NCBI RefSeq assembly: GCF_014207185.1
Contig: NZ_JACHCP010000012.1
Span: 1 to 64,000 of the forward strand
Length of the DNA: 64,000 nucleotides
Direction of reading: 5' to 3'
Source: Rhodanobacter sp. A1T4
GTDB lineage: Bacteria > Pseudomonadota > Gammaproteobacteria > Xanthomonadales > Rhodanobacteraceae
Positions within the stretch are counted from its first letter, which is position 1, and every line of letters begins with the position of its first letter. This document shows, in pieces, positions 17,030 to 24,760 of this stretch. The notes under the pieces are model-generated. The model was not told the origin of the DNA. It did no database searches and was given only the letters and a program-made list of their open reading frames with translations. A program made the translations under genes and the position numbers.

Positions 17030-18612
17030 TGAACTTCACATCGACGATCACGTGTCCGGGGTCAGCTTTCATGAAGCCGGCTTTCATGAAGCCTGTTCTC
17101 ATAAAGCCCGCTCTCATGACCTTGCTCACGACACTCTGCGCTGGCTGCGTCGTGGGCCCTGATTACCATCGGCCAAGCCTGTCCACCGAGACCCGTTTTA
17201 CCCGTTCGTCGCTGGCGAACCCTGTCGGCAACAACGCGTCGAGCAACGAAACAGAACATCCGCAGCCCGGTGCAACCATCGGGCAAGCATGGTGGAACCT
17301 CTTCGCTTCGCCCAAGCTCGATGCACTGGTAGAACGGGCGCTTGCCCACAATCCGGATATCGAGAGCGCGCAGGCAACGCTGCGGCAAGCACAGGAAAAC
17401 GTCGCTGCACAACGGGGCGCTTACTTCCCCACCGCGCAATTGAGCTACTCGCCCAGCCGGCAAAAAAACGCGGTCGGCACGATCGCGCCGACGCTCAACT
17501 CGGGTCAGGCGATTTATACGCTGCATACGGCACAGTTGAACGTAGCCTACTCGCCGGATGTGTTCGGCCTGAATCGCCGTACCGTCGAATCCTTGCAGGC
17601 GCAGGCAGACGTACAGCGCTTTCAAATGCAAGCCACCTATATCACCCTGGCCTCAAACGTCGTGTTGGCAGCGATCGAGGAGGCGTCGGAGCGCGCGCAG
17701 ATCCAGGCTGCAAAGGAAGCGCTGAGCGCCAACGAAAAATCACTGACACTGCTGCAACAGCAGGCGACGCTCGGTGAAGCATCCGGCCTCGATGTCGCCA
17801 CGCAGGAAACGGCACTGGCACAGGCACAACAGCTACTGCCGCCACTGGAGAAACAACTCGAGCAGACGCGCGACCTGCTGGCTGTGCTAGCCGGCGACCC
17901 GCCAGCACAAGGCGGCAAGGATGATTTCGATCTGTCGGCGTTGCGACTACCGGCGTCATTGCCCAGCATCTTGCCCTCGCAGCTTGTCGATCAACGGCCC
18001 GACGTGCGTGCCGCCGAGGCTGAGGTGCAATCTGCCAATGCGCAGATCGGGGTCGCCATCGCCAACCGATTGCCGCAGCTATCGCTTTCAGTCCAGTACG
18101 GCGGCAGCGCAACTAGCTTCAGTCGGATGTTTGCCGACAACAATACCTTCTGGGGACTTACCGGCAGCCTTTCGCAGACGCTACTCGACTTCGGCACGCT
18201 CAAGCATCGTCAGCGCGCCGCCGACGCGGCCTGGCAGCAATCACAGGCCCAGTATCGCTCGGTCGTGCTATCGGCTTTTCAGAACGTCGCCGATTCACTC
18301 TACGCGCTGGACGCCGACTCACGCGCGCTGACGGCAGCAACTTATGCCGAAACGGCAGCGGCAAAGACGCTGGACCTGACCCACAAACAGCAAGCGTTTG
18401 GCTACGTCAGCACCTTGATCGTGCTGAACGCCGAGCAGGCTTATCAGCAAACACATATCACACAAATCCAGGCACAGGCGGCTCGCCTCAGTGATATGGC
18501 CGCATTGTTTCAGGCACTTGGCGGCGGCTGGCAGGCAGCAGCTGTTGCCAGCACCCCCGATGGCGCGCCGCCCAATGCCGAGCAAGCCGGCAACACGACA
18601 ACCCCCAACTGA
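17029..18612 (+). CDS. Outer-membrane efflux factor, NodT/OprM-type lipoprotein
   Basis: Outer-membrane channel of 527 residues completing the tripartite pump. The lipobox-like LCAGC and following VVGPDYHRP are typical of RND OMF lipoproteins. The duplicated helical repeats show as ALAHNPDIESAQATLRQAQ and PDVRAAEAEVQSANAQIG. The ATG overlaps the RND stop (TGATG). The signal region is unusual: three tandem 15-bp units encode repeated AFMKP-like blocks and supply extra in-frame Met codons at 17071, 17086 and 17116, any of which could be a start. Confidence 0.92.
   Translation: MNFTSTITCPGSAFMKPAFMKPVLIKPALMTLLTTLCAGCVVGPDYHRPSLSTETRFTRSSLANPVGNNASSNETEHPQPGATIGQAWWNLFASPKLDALVERALAHNPDIESAQATLRQAQENVAAQRGAYFPTAQLSYSPSRQKNAVGTIAPTLNSGQAIYTLHTAQLNVAYSPDVFGLNRRTVESLQAQADVQRFQMQATYITLASNVVLAAIEEASERAQIQAAKEALSANEKSLTLLQQQATLGEASGLDVATQETALAQAQQLLPPLEKQLEQTRDLLAVLAGDPPAQGGKDDFDLSALRLPASLPSILPSQLVDQRPDVRAAEAEVQSANAQIGVAIANRLPQLSLSVQYGGSATSFSRMFADNNTFWGLTGSLSQTLLDFGTLKHRQRAADAAWQQSQAQYRSVVLSAFQNVADSLYALDADSRALTAATYAETAAAKTLDLTHKQQAFGYVSTLIVLNAEQAYQQTHITQIQAQAARLSDMAALFQALGGGWQAAAVASTPDGAPPNAEQAGNTTTPN
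17065..17124 (+). repeat. 15-bp tandem repeat inside the OMF signal-peptide coding region
   Basis: Units begin at 17065, 17080 and 17095, with a decayed fourth at 17110. The first two differ at one base. They encode A-F-M-K-P, A-F-M-K-P, V-L-I-K-P and A-L-M-T-L, so the reading frame is kept. Copy-number change would lengthen or shorten the n-region without frameshift. Confidence 0.8.
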
Positions 18613-18638
18613 CGAGCTATCGCCAAGTGAGTCATCGC

Positions 18639-18995
18639 ATGCATCCAAGATTTCGCATTATTTGCCTTTCGACATTTTTTGCCGCGTTGGCTTGCGCCGG
18701 CTGTACTCCGCTATTCAGCAAAAAACCCAATCAATGGAGGGATGGTCGCATAGCCAGCATCGTGTCCCGCGCAACCATTCCAGCCGGCGCCGACGACCAC
18801 TGCCTGGGCACAACCAGCAGCAGCGATGCAGGCAATGGGATGGTCGCGATCGTTACGATCCGACTGGGCCGTCGTAGAGCTGGCTACAAGCTCGCGCTGC
18901 CGATATTGGACGGGCAGCAGATCCATGTCGGCGACGATGTCATCGTGCAGCCGCAACCCTGCAAGCTGGAGCTGGGCGGCGTACGAACTGGCTGA
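18639..18995 (+). CDS. Small putative lipoprotein at the end of the efflux operon
   Basis: A 118-residue protein with a hydrophobic leader ending LACAGC, consistent with a lipoprotein or secreted signal. The mature part has no recognised domain; a beta-rich segment (MVAIVTIRLGRRR ... IHVGDDVIVQP) is visible. It lies 26 bp after the OMF on the same strand, suggesting cotranscription. A GTG at 18627 is an alternative start. Function unknown; an accessory role in the pump is only positional inference. Confidence 0.7.
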   Translation: MHPRFRIICLSTFFAALACAGCTPLFSKKPNQWRDGRIASIVSRATIPAGADDHCLGTTSSSDAGNGMVAIVTIRLGRRRAGYKLALPILDGQQIHVGDDVIVQPQPCKLELGGVRTG

Positions 18996-19090
18996 GCGTC
19001 ACTCCGATCGCTATCGAGCATGCTTTGAAAGCGTAGCAGTGCTCCAACCAGGATCTATCGCACCACACTCTCCGGGTCGTACCCACCAAC

Positions 19091-19113
19091 AAAAACCCCC
19101 GCAAAGGCGGGGG
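19091..19113 (-). terminator. Intrinsic terminator of the bTHX gene
   Basis: CCCCCGC and GCGGGGG form a 7-bp GC stem with a four-base loop. On the minus strand the stem is followed by TTTTTG. It lies 26 bp after the bTHX stop. It may also slow transcription from the efflux operon on the opposite strand. Confidence 0.85.
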
Positions 19114-19138
19114 CTTTCGTCAAAGCTAGCCGAAAAAC

Positions 19139-19300
19139 TCAGGCCGACTTTTTCTTCGGCGCGGCTTTCTTGGCAGCAACCGGCTTGGTCACCGTCGGCT
19201 TGGCACCGACGACAGCCGGGGCCGCGGTGTGCGCACGGGTATTGCCGTAGCTGCCGCGGTAGGTCTTGCCGCGACGGGTCTTGCGATCGCCCTTACCCAT
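19139..19300 (-). CDS. 30S ribosomal protein bTHX family
   Basis: A 53-residue, very basic protein beginning MGKGDRKTRRGKTYRGSYGN, the hallmark of the bTHX/THX family first known from the Thermus 30S head. The rest is an Ala/Lys/Pro-rich tail ending APKKKSA, expected to be disordered and RNA-binding; the Thermus protein is only about half as long. The ATG at 19300 has a GGAGTTCCC-like ribosome site (AAGGAG). It is monocistronic with its own terminator. Confidence 0.88.
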   Translation of the reverse strand: MGKGDRKTRRGKTYRGSYGNTRAHTAAPAVVGAKPTVTKPVAAKKAAPKKKSA

Positions 19301-19368
19301 GGGAACTCCTTACGAATGATTGAATGATTGACCTTGCATCATAGCAGCGCCAGCGCAAAGCACCAAAA

Positions 19369-20352
19369 TCAGGGATGTCCGTGCCCCACGCAGCCAGGCG
19401 TCTGATCAAAACACTCGCCATCCGGATCAATCTGCACGGTCACATGCTGGATATTGAAACGCTCCAGCAGCAGCTGGTTGATTGCCAGCAGCGCCGACGC
19501 ACTGGCGGCCGGCTCGTACAACTCGGCATGCAGCGTGGCCATGCGTGAGCCGGAGGCCAGTTGCCAGACGTGCAGATGGTGGATATTGCGGATCGACGGG
19601 TGCGCACTGCGCAAGGACTTTTCCACTTCCGCGCAGTCCATGCCATCAGGTACACCTTCGAGCAGGATATGCGCCGACAGGCGCAACAGCCGCCATGCGC
19701 TATTGAGGATCAGCAGCGACACCAGAAGCGACAAAACCGGGTCGGCCCATAGCCACCCCATCCAGCGAATGGCCAGTGCCGCCAATACGGCCGCCACGGA
19801 GCCCAGCAGATCACCGAGCACATGCAGACTCGCACCGGCCAGATTGACGTCATCGTGCGCATGCCCATGCAACATGCGCAGCACCACCATGTTCACGAAC
19901 AAACCAAGAATCGCCACCACAAACATCACGCCGGATAGAATCTCGCCGGGATGCATCAGCCGGGTAACCGCCTCGTAAATGATCCAGCCAACCAGCACGA
20001 ACTGGCTCAATGCATTGACGAAGCCAATCAGTACTTCCATTCGTCCGTAGCCATAGCTGCGCCGGGCGTCGGCCGGCTTGGTGGCCATCCACGCACCGAC
20101 GAAGGCCAGCAGCAAGGCCAGCGAATCGACCATCATATGGCCCGCATCGGCAAGCAACGCCAATGACCCCGACCATATGCCGCCAAAAACCTCGGCGATC
20201 ATCATCACCGTGGTCAGCGCAAAGGCAAACAGCAGCTTGCCGCGGCGACGGCTGCCGGGATCGCCGATATTGTCGATCCCATGGTCATGGTGCGCATGGC
20301 CGGAGGACGCGTCATGCGCGTGATCGTGGGAGTGGTCTTGGGCGATGCTCAT
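19369..20352 (-). CDS. Cation diffusion facilitator (CzcD/DmeF-like metal exporter)
   Basis: Inner-membrane divalent-metal/proton antiporter of 327 residues. A His/Asp-rich N-terminus (about residues 6-25) precedes six TM helices. The paired transport-site motifs HMMVD (H72, D76) and HVLGD (H177, D181) give the HD-HD set usual for zinc carriers. The C-terminal cytoplasmic domain has the HHLHVWQL motif. The ATG at 20352 is preferred over a GTG two codons upstream. It follows the MerC-like gene by 93 bp; a 16-bp tandem repeat lies in that gap. Confidence 0.92.
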   Translation of the reverse strand: MSIAQDHSHDHAHDASSGHAHHDHGIDNIGDPGSRRRGKLLFAFALTTVMMIAEVFGGIWSGSLALLADAGHMMVDSLALLLAFVGAWMATKPADARRSYGYGRMEVLIGFVNALSQFVLVGWIIYEAVTRLMHPGEILSGVMFVVAILGLFVNMVVLRMLHGHAHDDVNLAGASLHVLGDLLGSVAAVLAALAIRWMGWLWADPVLSLLVSLLILNSAWRLLRLSAHILLEGVPDGMDCAEVEKSLRSAHPSIRNIHHLHVWQLASGSRMATLHAELYEPAASASALLAINQLLLERFNIQHVTVQIDPDGECFDQTPGCVGHGHP

Positions 20353-20386
20353 GCGCACATGCTAGAAATGACGGCCGCCGTTACAC

Positions 20387-20418
20387 AATCACTAAGAGCA
20401 AGAATCACTAAGAACAAG
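20387..20418 (-). repeat. 16-bp tandem repeat upstream of the CDF gene
   Basis: Two adjacent 16-base units beginning AATCACTAAGA differ at one base, and a third partial unit (AATCAC) follows. They occupy the leader 35-66 bp before the CDF start. Confidence 0.8.
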
Positions 20419-20445
20419 AATCACCGCATAGCCCCTACATTCAGA

Positions 20446-20883
20446 TCAATGCACGCATTGCGGCCCGTGCACGTGGCCGTCGTGCCCACGGCGACGATCG
20501 CTGCGAAGATTGACGAAGTGCGAACTGGCCACCAGCAGGCCGCCAATGGTCACCAGCACGCTGTGCACGATGATCGAGATACCTTCGCCATAGGTCACGC
20601 CAAGAACCAACAGCAGCAACCCTGGTATCGCGAGCATCAGCGGCAGCGGGCGCTGATGACGCCGGTAACCGGTAATCAGCGCGAACAATGCGAGCGTGCA
20701 GGCAAAAAACACGAAGCCACGCTCGAATCGATGATCGGCCAGAAACTGCAGCCCGATGAAGGGAAGCAGTGCCAGAACAAAAGGCAGTGCAGCGCAGTGA
20801 ATGGCGCAGAGAAAAGAAGCTGTCGCGCCGACACGGTCGGCCACGTGCCACCAACGGGATTTGCTTGCCTGATCGGACTTCAT
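20446..20883 (-). CDS. MerC-domain membrane protein
   Basis: A 145-residue protein with four hydrophobic segments and the paired cysteines of the MerC family in the first TM region (C26-A-I-H-C30). The C-terminus is His-rich (GHDGHVHGPQCVH). Classical MerC imports mercury, but here no mer genes are present. The gene lies directly downstream of zur behind a near-perfect Zur box and upstream of a zinc-type CDF. A role in zinc movement or sensing is therefore more likely than mercury transport; this is inference. Confidence 0.85.
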   Translation of the reverse strand: MKSDQASKSRWWHVADRVGATASFLCAIHCAALPFVLALLPFIGLQFLADHRFERGFVFFACTLALFALITGYRRHQRPLPLMLAIPGLLLLVLGVTYGEGISIIVHSVLVTIGGLLVASSHFVNLRSDRRRGHDGHVHGPQCVH

Positions 20884-20928
20884 AGGCTTGTCCTGGGCGT
20901 CGCCCGGCAGGGCGGCTTGTGCACAGTC

Positions 20929-20955
20929 CAGTAATGTTACTTTATAACATTACTG
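20929..20955. promoter_or_regulatory. Zur box upstream of the MerC-like gene
   Basis: A 27-bp palindrome with perfect 11-bp arms, CAGTAATGTTA and TAACATTACTG, around CTTTA. It resembles the proteobacterial Zur consensus (AAATGTTATANNATAACATTT type). On the minus strand it contains TATAAA, a possible -10, so Zur binding would block transcription of the gene starting at 20883. It lies 38 bp after the zur stop. Confidence 0.85.
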
Positions 20956-20992
20956 AAAGCCATAGCTAACGGATGGCGCCCGAATTGTTGCT

Positions 20993-21478
20993 TCAGGCTT
21001 TGCGGCAAGCCTTGCAAGTCCCGTGGACTTCCAGCGTCTGCGCCTGTGGTTTGAAGCCAAGCGCTTTGGCCTGCGCCTCGATCAGATCGGCCACGCGCTC
21101 GTCGCAGACCTCCTGCGCGCTCGAACAACTATCGCAGATCAAAAACGGCACCTGATGCGCTTCGGCCGGGTGATGGCAGGAAACGAACGCATTGATCGAT
21201 TCAAGCTTGTGGATGAAGCCATTTTCGAGCAAGAAATCCAGTGCGCGGTATACCGTTGGGGGAGCCGCGTTGCCGTGCTGCTCACGCAGCTGGTCGAGCA
21301 GATCGTAGGCCTTGATTGGCTTGTTGGCCGCCGCCACCAGTTCCAGCACTTCCTTGCGCAAGGGCGTCAGACGCAACCCGCGTTCCTCACTGGCATGCTC
21401 CACCGCGCGCACGAAGTTCTTTGCATCGTGTGGATGCGGATGATGTGCGTGCAGATTGTCGGTAGCGTTATGGCTCAT
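20993..21478 (-). CDS. zur: Zinc uptake regulator, Fur family
   Basis: Fur-family repressor of 161 residues. A His-rich N-terminus (HAHHPHPHD) precedes the winged helix (RLTPLRKEVLELV ... TVYRALDFLLENG). The dimer domain carries the structural zinc cysteine pairs CDSC and CKAC plus the sensory motif CHHPAEAHQ. This layout is Zur-like rather than Fur-like. It is adjacent to a Zur box, a MerC-like protein and a zinc-type CDF exporter. Confidence 0.92.
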   Translation of the reverse strand: MSHNATDNLHAHHPHPHDAKNFVRAVEHASEERGLRLTPLRKEVLELVAAANKPIKAYDLLDQLREQHGNAAPPTVYRALDFLLENGFIHKLESINAFVSCHHPAEAHQVPFLICDSCSSAQEVCDERVADLIEAQAKALGFKPQAQTLEVHGTCKACRKA

Positions 21479-21538
21479 CTGGCTTGCCTCGTTTTTTGAT
21501 CATACAGCGCCGGCTGTGATGCCTCCGCGATGCTTATT

Positions 21539-21814
21539 TCATTTCAGCGGTGGTGGCCCGGCACGTGGTCGCCGCACCGGCTTCATCAATATCACAATCC
21601 AGCCGATCGGCCCCAGCGTGGCGGACCAGACGATGCCTTCCACCACGCGGCCACGGAACCAACCCACCGCTGCGCCAACCACGACAAATGCCACGCTCCA
21701 CCAGAACATGGCTGCCCATGGCATCAGATTCAACAGGTTGAGATAGATATGTAAAAACGCGTCTGGCGAATCCGGATCGACGCCTTGAGAGGCCTTGGCG
21801 AGCAGCTCGTCCAT
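21539..21814 (-). CDS. Conserved small membrane protein
   Basis: A 91-residue protein with two clear hydrophobic helices (about 33-50 and 58-78) and a basic Pro/Arg-rich tail. No domain was recognised. It lies 37 bp downstream of gltX in the same direction and 60 bp before zur, so it may be transcribed with gltX. Codon use and the long open frame support coding. Function unknown. Confidence 0.7.
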   Translation of the reverse strand: MDELLAKASQGVDPDSPDAFLHIYLNLLNLMPWAAMFWWSVAFVVVGAAVGWFRGRVVEGIVWSATLGPIGWIVILMKPVRRPRAGPPPLK

Positions 21815-21851
21815 GCCGATATCAGCGAATCATCGACATGGCAGGCATCAT

Positions 21852-23252
21852 TTAACCCTGCGCCTTGCTGACCGCCACATCGATGCGCTTCAGCGCCTCG
21901 GCACGACCGGTCAGATAAAGCGTGTGATCGATCGACGGCGACACCTGCGTGCCAGTCAGCGCCACGCGCAGAGGCTGCGCGATCTTGCCCATACCGAGTT
22001 CGAGCGTGACTGCAATCTGTTCGATCACCTGATGGATCGGCTCCGGCTTCCACACGCAATCGGTGAGCAACGCCTTGGCCTGCTCAAGCACTGCCACGGC
22101 CGTATCGTTTTTCAGATGCTTGGCAACCGCCTTGTCGTCCCACTCGACGATGGGGCCGTACCAGATTTTCGCCTTCTCGACCATTTCCTTGAAGGTATGC
22201 ACGCGATCGCGCAGGGCCACGATCACGTCGGCCGGTGCTGGTCCGCCCGAGGTATCGATACCCGCCCGTGCCAGATGCCATTCAAATTCCGATGCCAGCG
22301 TCTGCGGATCGTCCGTCTTCAGATAATGCTGATTGAGCCAGGCCAGCTTCTCGGTATCGAAGCGCGAGGCCGCCTTGTTGACGTCGGCGATGTCGAAAAG
22401 CGCGATCATTTCGTCGGTGGAAAAAATTTCCTGATCGCCGTGCGACCAGCCCAGGCGCACCAGGTAATTGAGCAACGCGTGCGGCAGAAAGCCGTCGTCG
22501 CGGTACTCCATCACGCTGACCGCGCTGGTGCGCTTAGACAGCTTCTTCCCCTCTTTGTCGAGAATCATCGGCAGATGCGCAAATTCAGGCACGGCGGCGC
22601 CGAGCGCGTGATAGATATTGATCTGCCGCGGCGTGTTGTTGACGTGATCGTCGCCGCGGATAACCTCGGTGATGCCCATGTCGATATCGTCGACCACCAC
22701 GGCAAAGTTGTAGGTCGGCCAACCATCGGAGCGGAAGATCACCAGATCGTCCAACTCCGCATTCGCCCACTCGATACGACCTTTGACCTTGTCATCGAAC
22801 ACCACCGAGCCTTCGATCGGATTCTTGAAACGGATCACGCGATTTGGATCGTCACGCAGCGGCTCCTGACGATCACGGTAGTAGCCGTTGTAGCGAGGCT
22901 TCTGACCCTTGGCCATCGCTGCCTCGCGCATCGCCTCGATCTCATCCTTGCTCTCGTAGGCGTAGTAGGCCTTGCCGGCTTTCACGAGTTCGTCAGCAAC
23001 CTGTCGGTATCTCTCAAGCCGCTGGGTCTGGTAAAACGGACCTTCATCGTGATTCAGACCCAGCCACTGCATCGCATCGAGGATCGCTTTTACCGCGGCA
23101 TCGGTTGAACGCTCGCGGTCGGTATCCTCGATACGCAGCACGAACTCGCCGCCGCGACGACGTGATTCCAGCCAGCAATAGAGTGCGGTGCGCGCACCGC
23201 CGATATGCAGAAATCCGGTGGGGCTGGGAGCGAAGCGGGTGCGTACGGTCAT
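21852..23252 (-). CDS. gltX: Glutamyl-tRNA synthetase
   Basis: Class I aminoacyl-tRNA synthetase charging tRNA-Glu; 466 residues. The ATP-binding HIGH variant is in [11 protein letters not shown] near residue 9-19 and the KMSKS variant is KKLSKRTS. The ATG at 23252 yields the standard [11 protein letters not shown] start; the upstream extension is not conserved-looking. No zinc cysteine cluster is obvious. The C-terminal anticodon-binding domain is helical. Confidence 0.96.
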   Translation of the reverse strand: MTVRTRFAPSPTGFLHIGGARTALYCWLESRRRGGEFVLRIEDTDRERSTDAAVKAILDAMQWLGLNHDEGPFYQTQRLERYRQVADELVKAGKAYYAYESKDEIEAMREAAMAKGQKPRYNGYYRDRQEPLRDDPNRVIRFKNPIEGSVVFDDKVKGRIEWANAELDDLVIFRSDGWPTYNFAVVVDDIDMGITEVIRGDDHVNNTPRQINIYHALGAAVPEFAHLPMILDKEGKKLSKRTSAVSVMEYRDDGFLPHALLNYLVRLGWSHGDQEIFSTDEMIALFDIADVNKAASRFDTEKLAWLNQHYLKTDDPQTLASEFEWHLARAGIDTSGGPAPADVIVALRDRVHTFKEMVEKAKIWYGPIVEWDDKAVAKHLKNDTAVAVLEQAKALLTDCVWKPEPIHQVIEQIAVTLELGMGKIAQPLRVALTGTQVSPSIDHTLYLTGRAEALKRIDVAVSKAQG

Positions 23253-23279
23253 CGTATTCAAATATTGGGGACTTAAAGC

Positions 23280-24137
23280 GTGGATTTTAGCCGATACCGG
23301 GGCACTAACCGGCGAAGAGTAAGCAGAACACATGGCGCGCGTTATCGGAGCTGTGCGTTATTCGCGTCGCTGCTGATGCCGGGATGGTTGGGCATGGCTG
23401 CACCGGCACTGGCCGACAATCCTGGCTACGACCGCCCTGGCTATGGCTTTACACCGGTAGTGCTGGGTGCGGGCGACGTCACCATTGAGCAGGGATTTCC
23501 GGACTGGAGTCGTGATCATCAGGATGGCGTCAGCAGCTCGATGTACTCCACCGACAGCCTGATCCGGCTTGGCGTGGGTGGCCCGTTCGAGCTTCAGCTG
23601 GGTGGTTCGGCCTACGACTATCTGCATTCATCCCTTTCACGGGATCAGACCGGGCTCGGGATCAACGACAGCAGTCATGGTCATGGCCACGGCGACACCA
23701 ACTTCGCTGTGAAGTTTGCGCCACCCACATCGAACAAGATTTTCAGCTGGGGTCTTCTTGCCAGTGTCGAATTCACCAACGGTTCGAAGAACTTCCGCAA
23801 CGACCAGAACCAGTATCTGCTTGGTGCGCAGTTCAATCTGCAGGCTGACGAGCGAAACTCGCTCGGCGCTTATCTTCAAGACGTGCGCGCTGGTGGCCAG
23901 GACAGCACCACGGTAGCGCTCAGCGACAATTACAGCGTCAGCAAGAATTTTACGCTTTATGCGGAAACCGCTTTCCTGCACACGCCTGATCAAGGCACCG
24001 GCACGGTAGCCGGCGCCGGCTTGGCATGGCTGGTCAGCCCGCGCGTGCAGATCGACGCGGGCTTCGACCATCGGGTATCGGGCAACGCGCCCGAGTGGCA
24101 GACCAATCTGGGCGTATCGATCTACCTGGGTCGCTGA
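23280..24137 (+). CDS. Putative outer-membrane beta-barrel protein
   Basis: Protein of up to 285 residues with a signal-peptide-like segment (about 24-45, ending APALA-DNPG). A series of amphipathic beta strands follows, ending in IYLGR, resembling transporter-like/phenol-degradation meta-pathway OMP families. A short His-rich loop (SHGHGHGD) lies near 132-139. The only in-frame initiator is a GTG at 23280, just 27 bp from the divergent gltX start; the true start or promoter arrangement is uncertain. No assigned substrate. Confidence 0.75.
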   Translation: MDFSRYRGTNRRRVSRTHGARYRSCALFASLLMPGWLGMAAPALADNPGYDRPGYGFTPVVLGAGDVTIEQGFPDWSRDHQDGVSSSMYSTDSLIRLGVGGPFELQLGGSAYDYLHSSLSRDQTGLGINDSSHGHGHGDTNFAVKFAPPTSNKIFSWGLLASVEFTNGSKNFRNDQNQYLLGAQFNLQADERNSLGAYLQDVRAGGQDSTTVALSDNYSVSKNFTLYAETAFLHTPDQGTGTVAGAGLAWLVSPRVQIDAGFDHRVSGNAPEWQTNLGVSIYLGR

Positions 24138-24161
24138 TAAAGCGCGGCGAATGCGTCAACA

Positions 24162-24602
24162 TCATTTGACATGGATGGTGATCTTCTTCGACACCAGCGC
24201 AGGATCGAATGGAATGTGGTTCTGATCGGCCATTTCAAGTTGCAAAGTGTGGGTGCCGGGTGTCAGCTTCAGCGTGGTTTCGGTCTGGCCACCGCCGAAG
24301 TGCAAATGCGTTTCGTCTTTGGGAATCGGCTGACCGGCAGGCGGCAGATCTTTCACGTCGACCAGCAAGTGGTGGTGACCGGTTTTCTCCTTGTCGACGC
24401 CAGCCGGAGCCACGCCCATGCCCTTGAGACCAAACAGCACGGTGACGTTCTCACCGACTGTGGCGCCGTCCTTCGGCGAGATGATGTAGACCTCGGCGCC
24501 GCTGGGTGCCTTGGTGACTGGCAAGCCAGGAGCATCGGCGGCAATTGTGACGCCGACAAATCCGGCGAGAGAGAAAGCTAGAGCAAGCAATACACGTTTC
24601 AT
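24162..24602 (-). CDS. DUF4399 periplasmic protein
   Basis: A 146-residue secreted protein with signal peptide (about 1-21, ending TIAADA). It has a beta-sandwich-like DUF4399 domain with the motifs HHHLLVD, DETHLHFGGGQTE and GTHTLQL. The histidines suggest metal binding, but this is not established. Convergent with the preceding outer-membrane gene and divergent from the glycosyltransferase. Confidence 0.85.
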   Translation of the reverse strand: MKRVLLALAFSLAGFVGVTIAADAPGLPVTKAPSGAEVYIISPKDGATVGENVTVLFGLKGMGVAPAGVDKEKTGHHHLLVDVKDLPPAGQPIPKDETHLHFGGGQTETTLKLTPGTHTLQLEMADQNHIPFDPALVSKKITIHVK

Positions 24603-24760
24603 CGATGCACTCCACGGCAGCTAGGGTTTCCAGTGTAAGCGTGACTCGTACCGAAAAACATCGCTGTTGCCCTGCACTACAGTCACCACAGCGTCATCAA
24701 CCCGCCACGCTGTCGCAACGCGATCCAACGATGCTGGGTCAACACAGTAGGGGTACGCTC

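Noticed and set aside
20446-20883. Mercury resistance locus
   Set aside because: Only a MerC-domain protein is present; no merR, merT, merP or merA, and the Zur box argues for zinc.
21795-23108. 437-codon plus-strand frame over gltX
   Set aside because: Arg/His-rich reverse image of gltX; the synthetase motifs on the minus strand are decisive.
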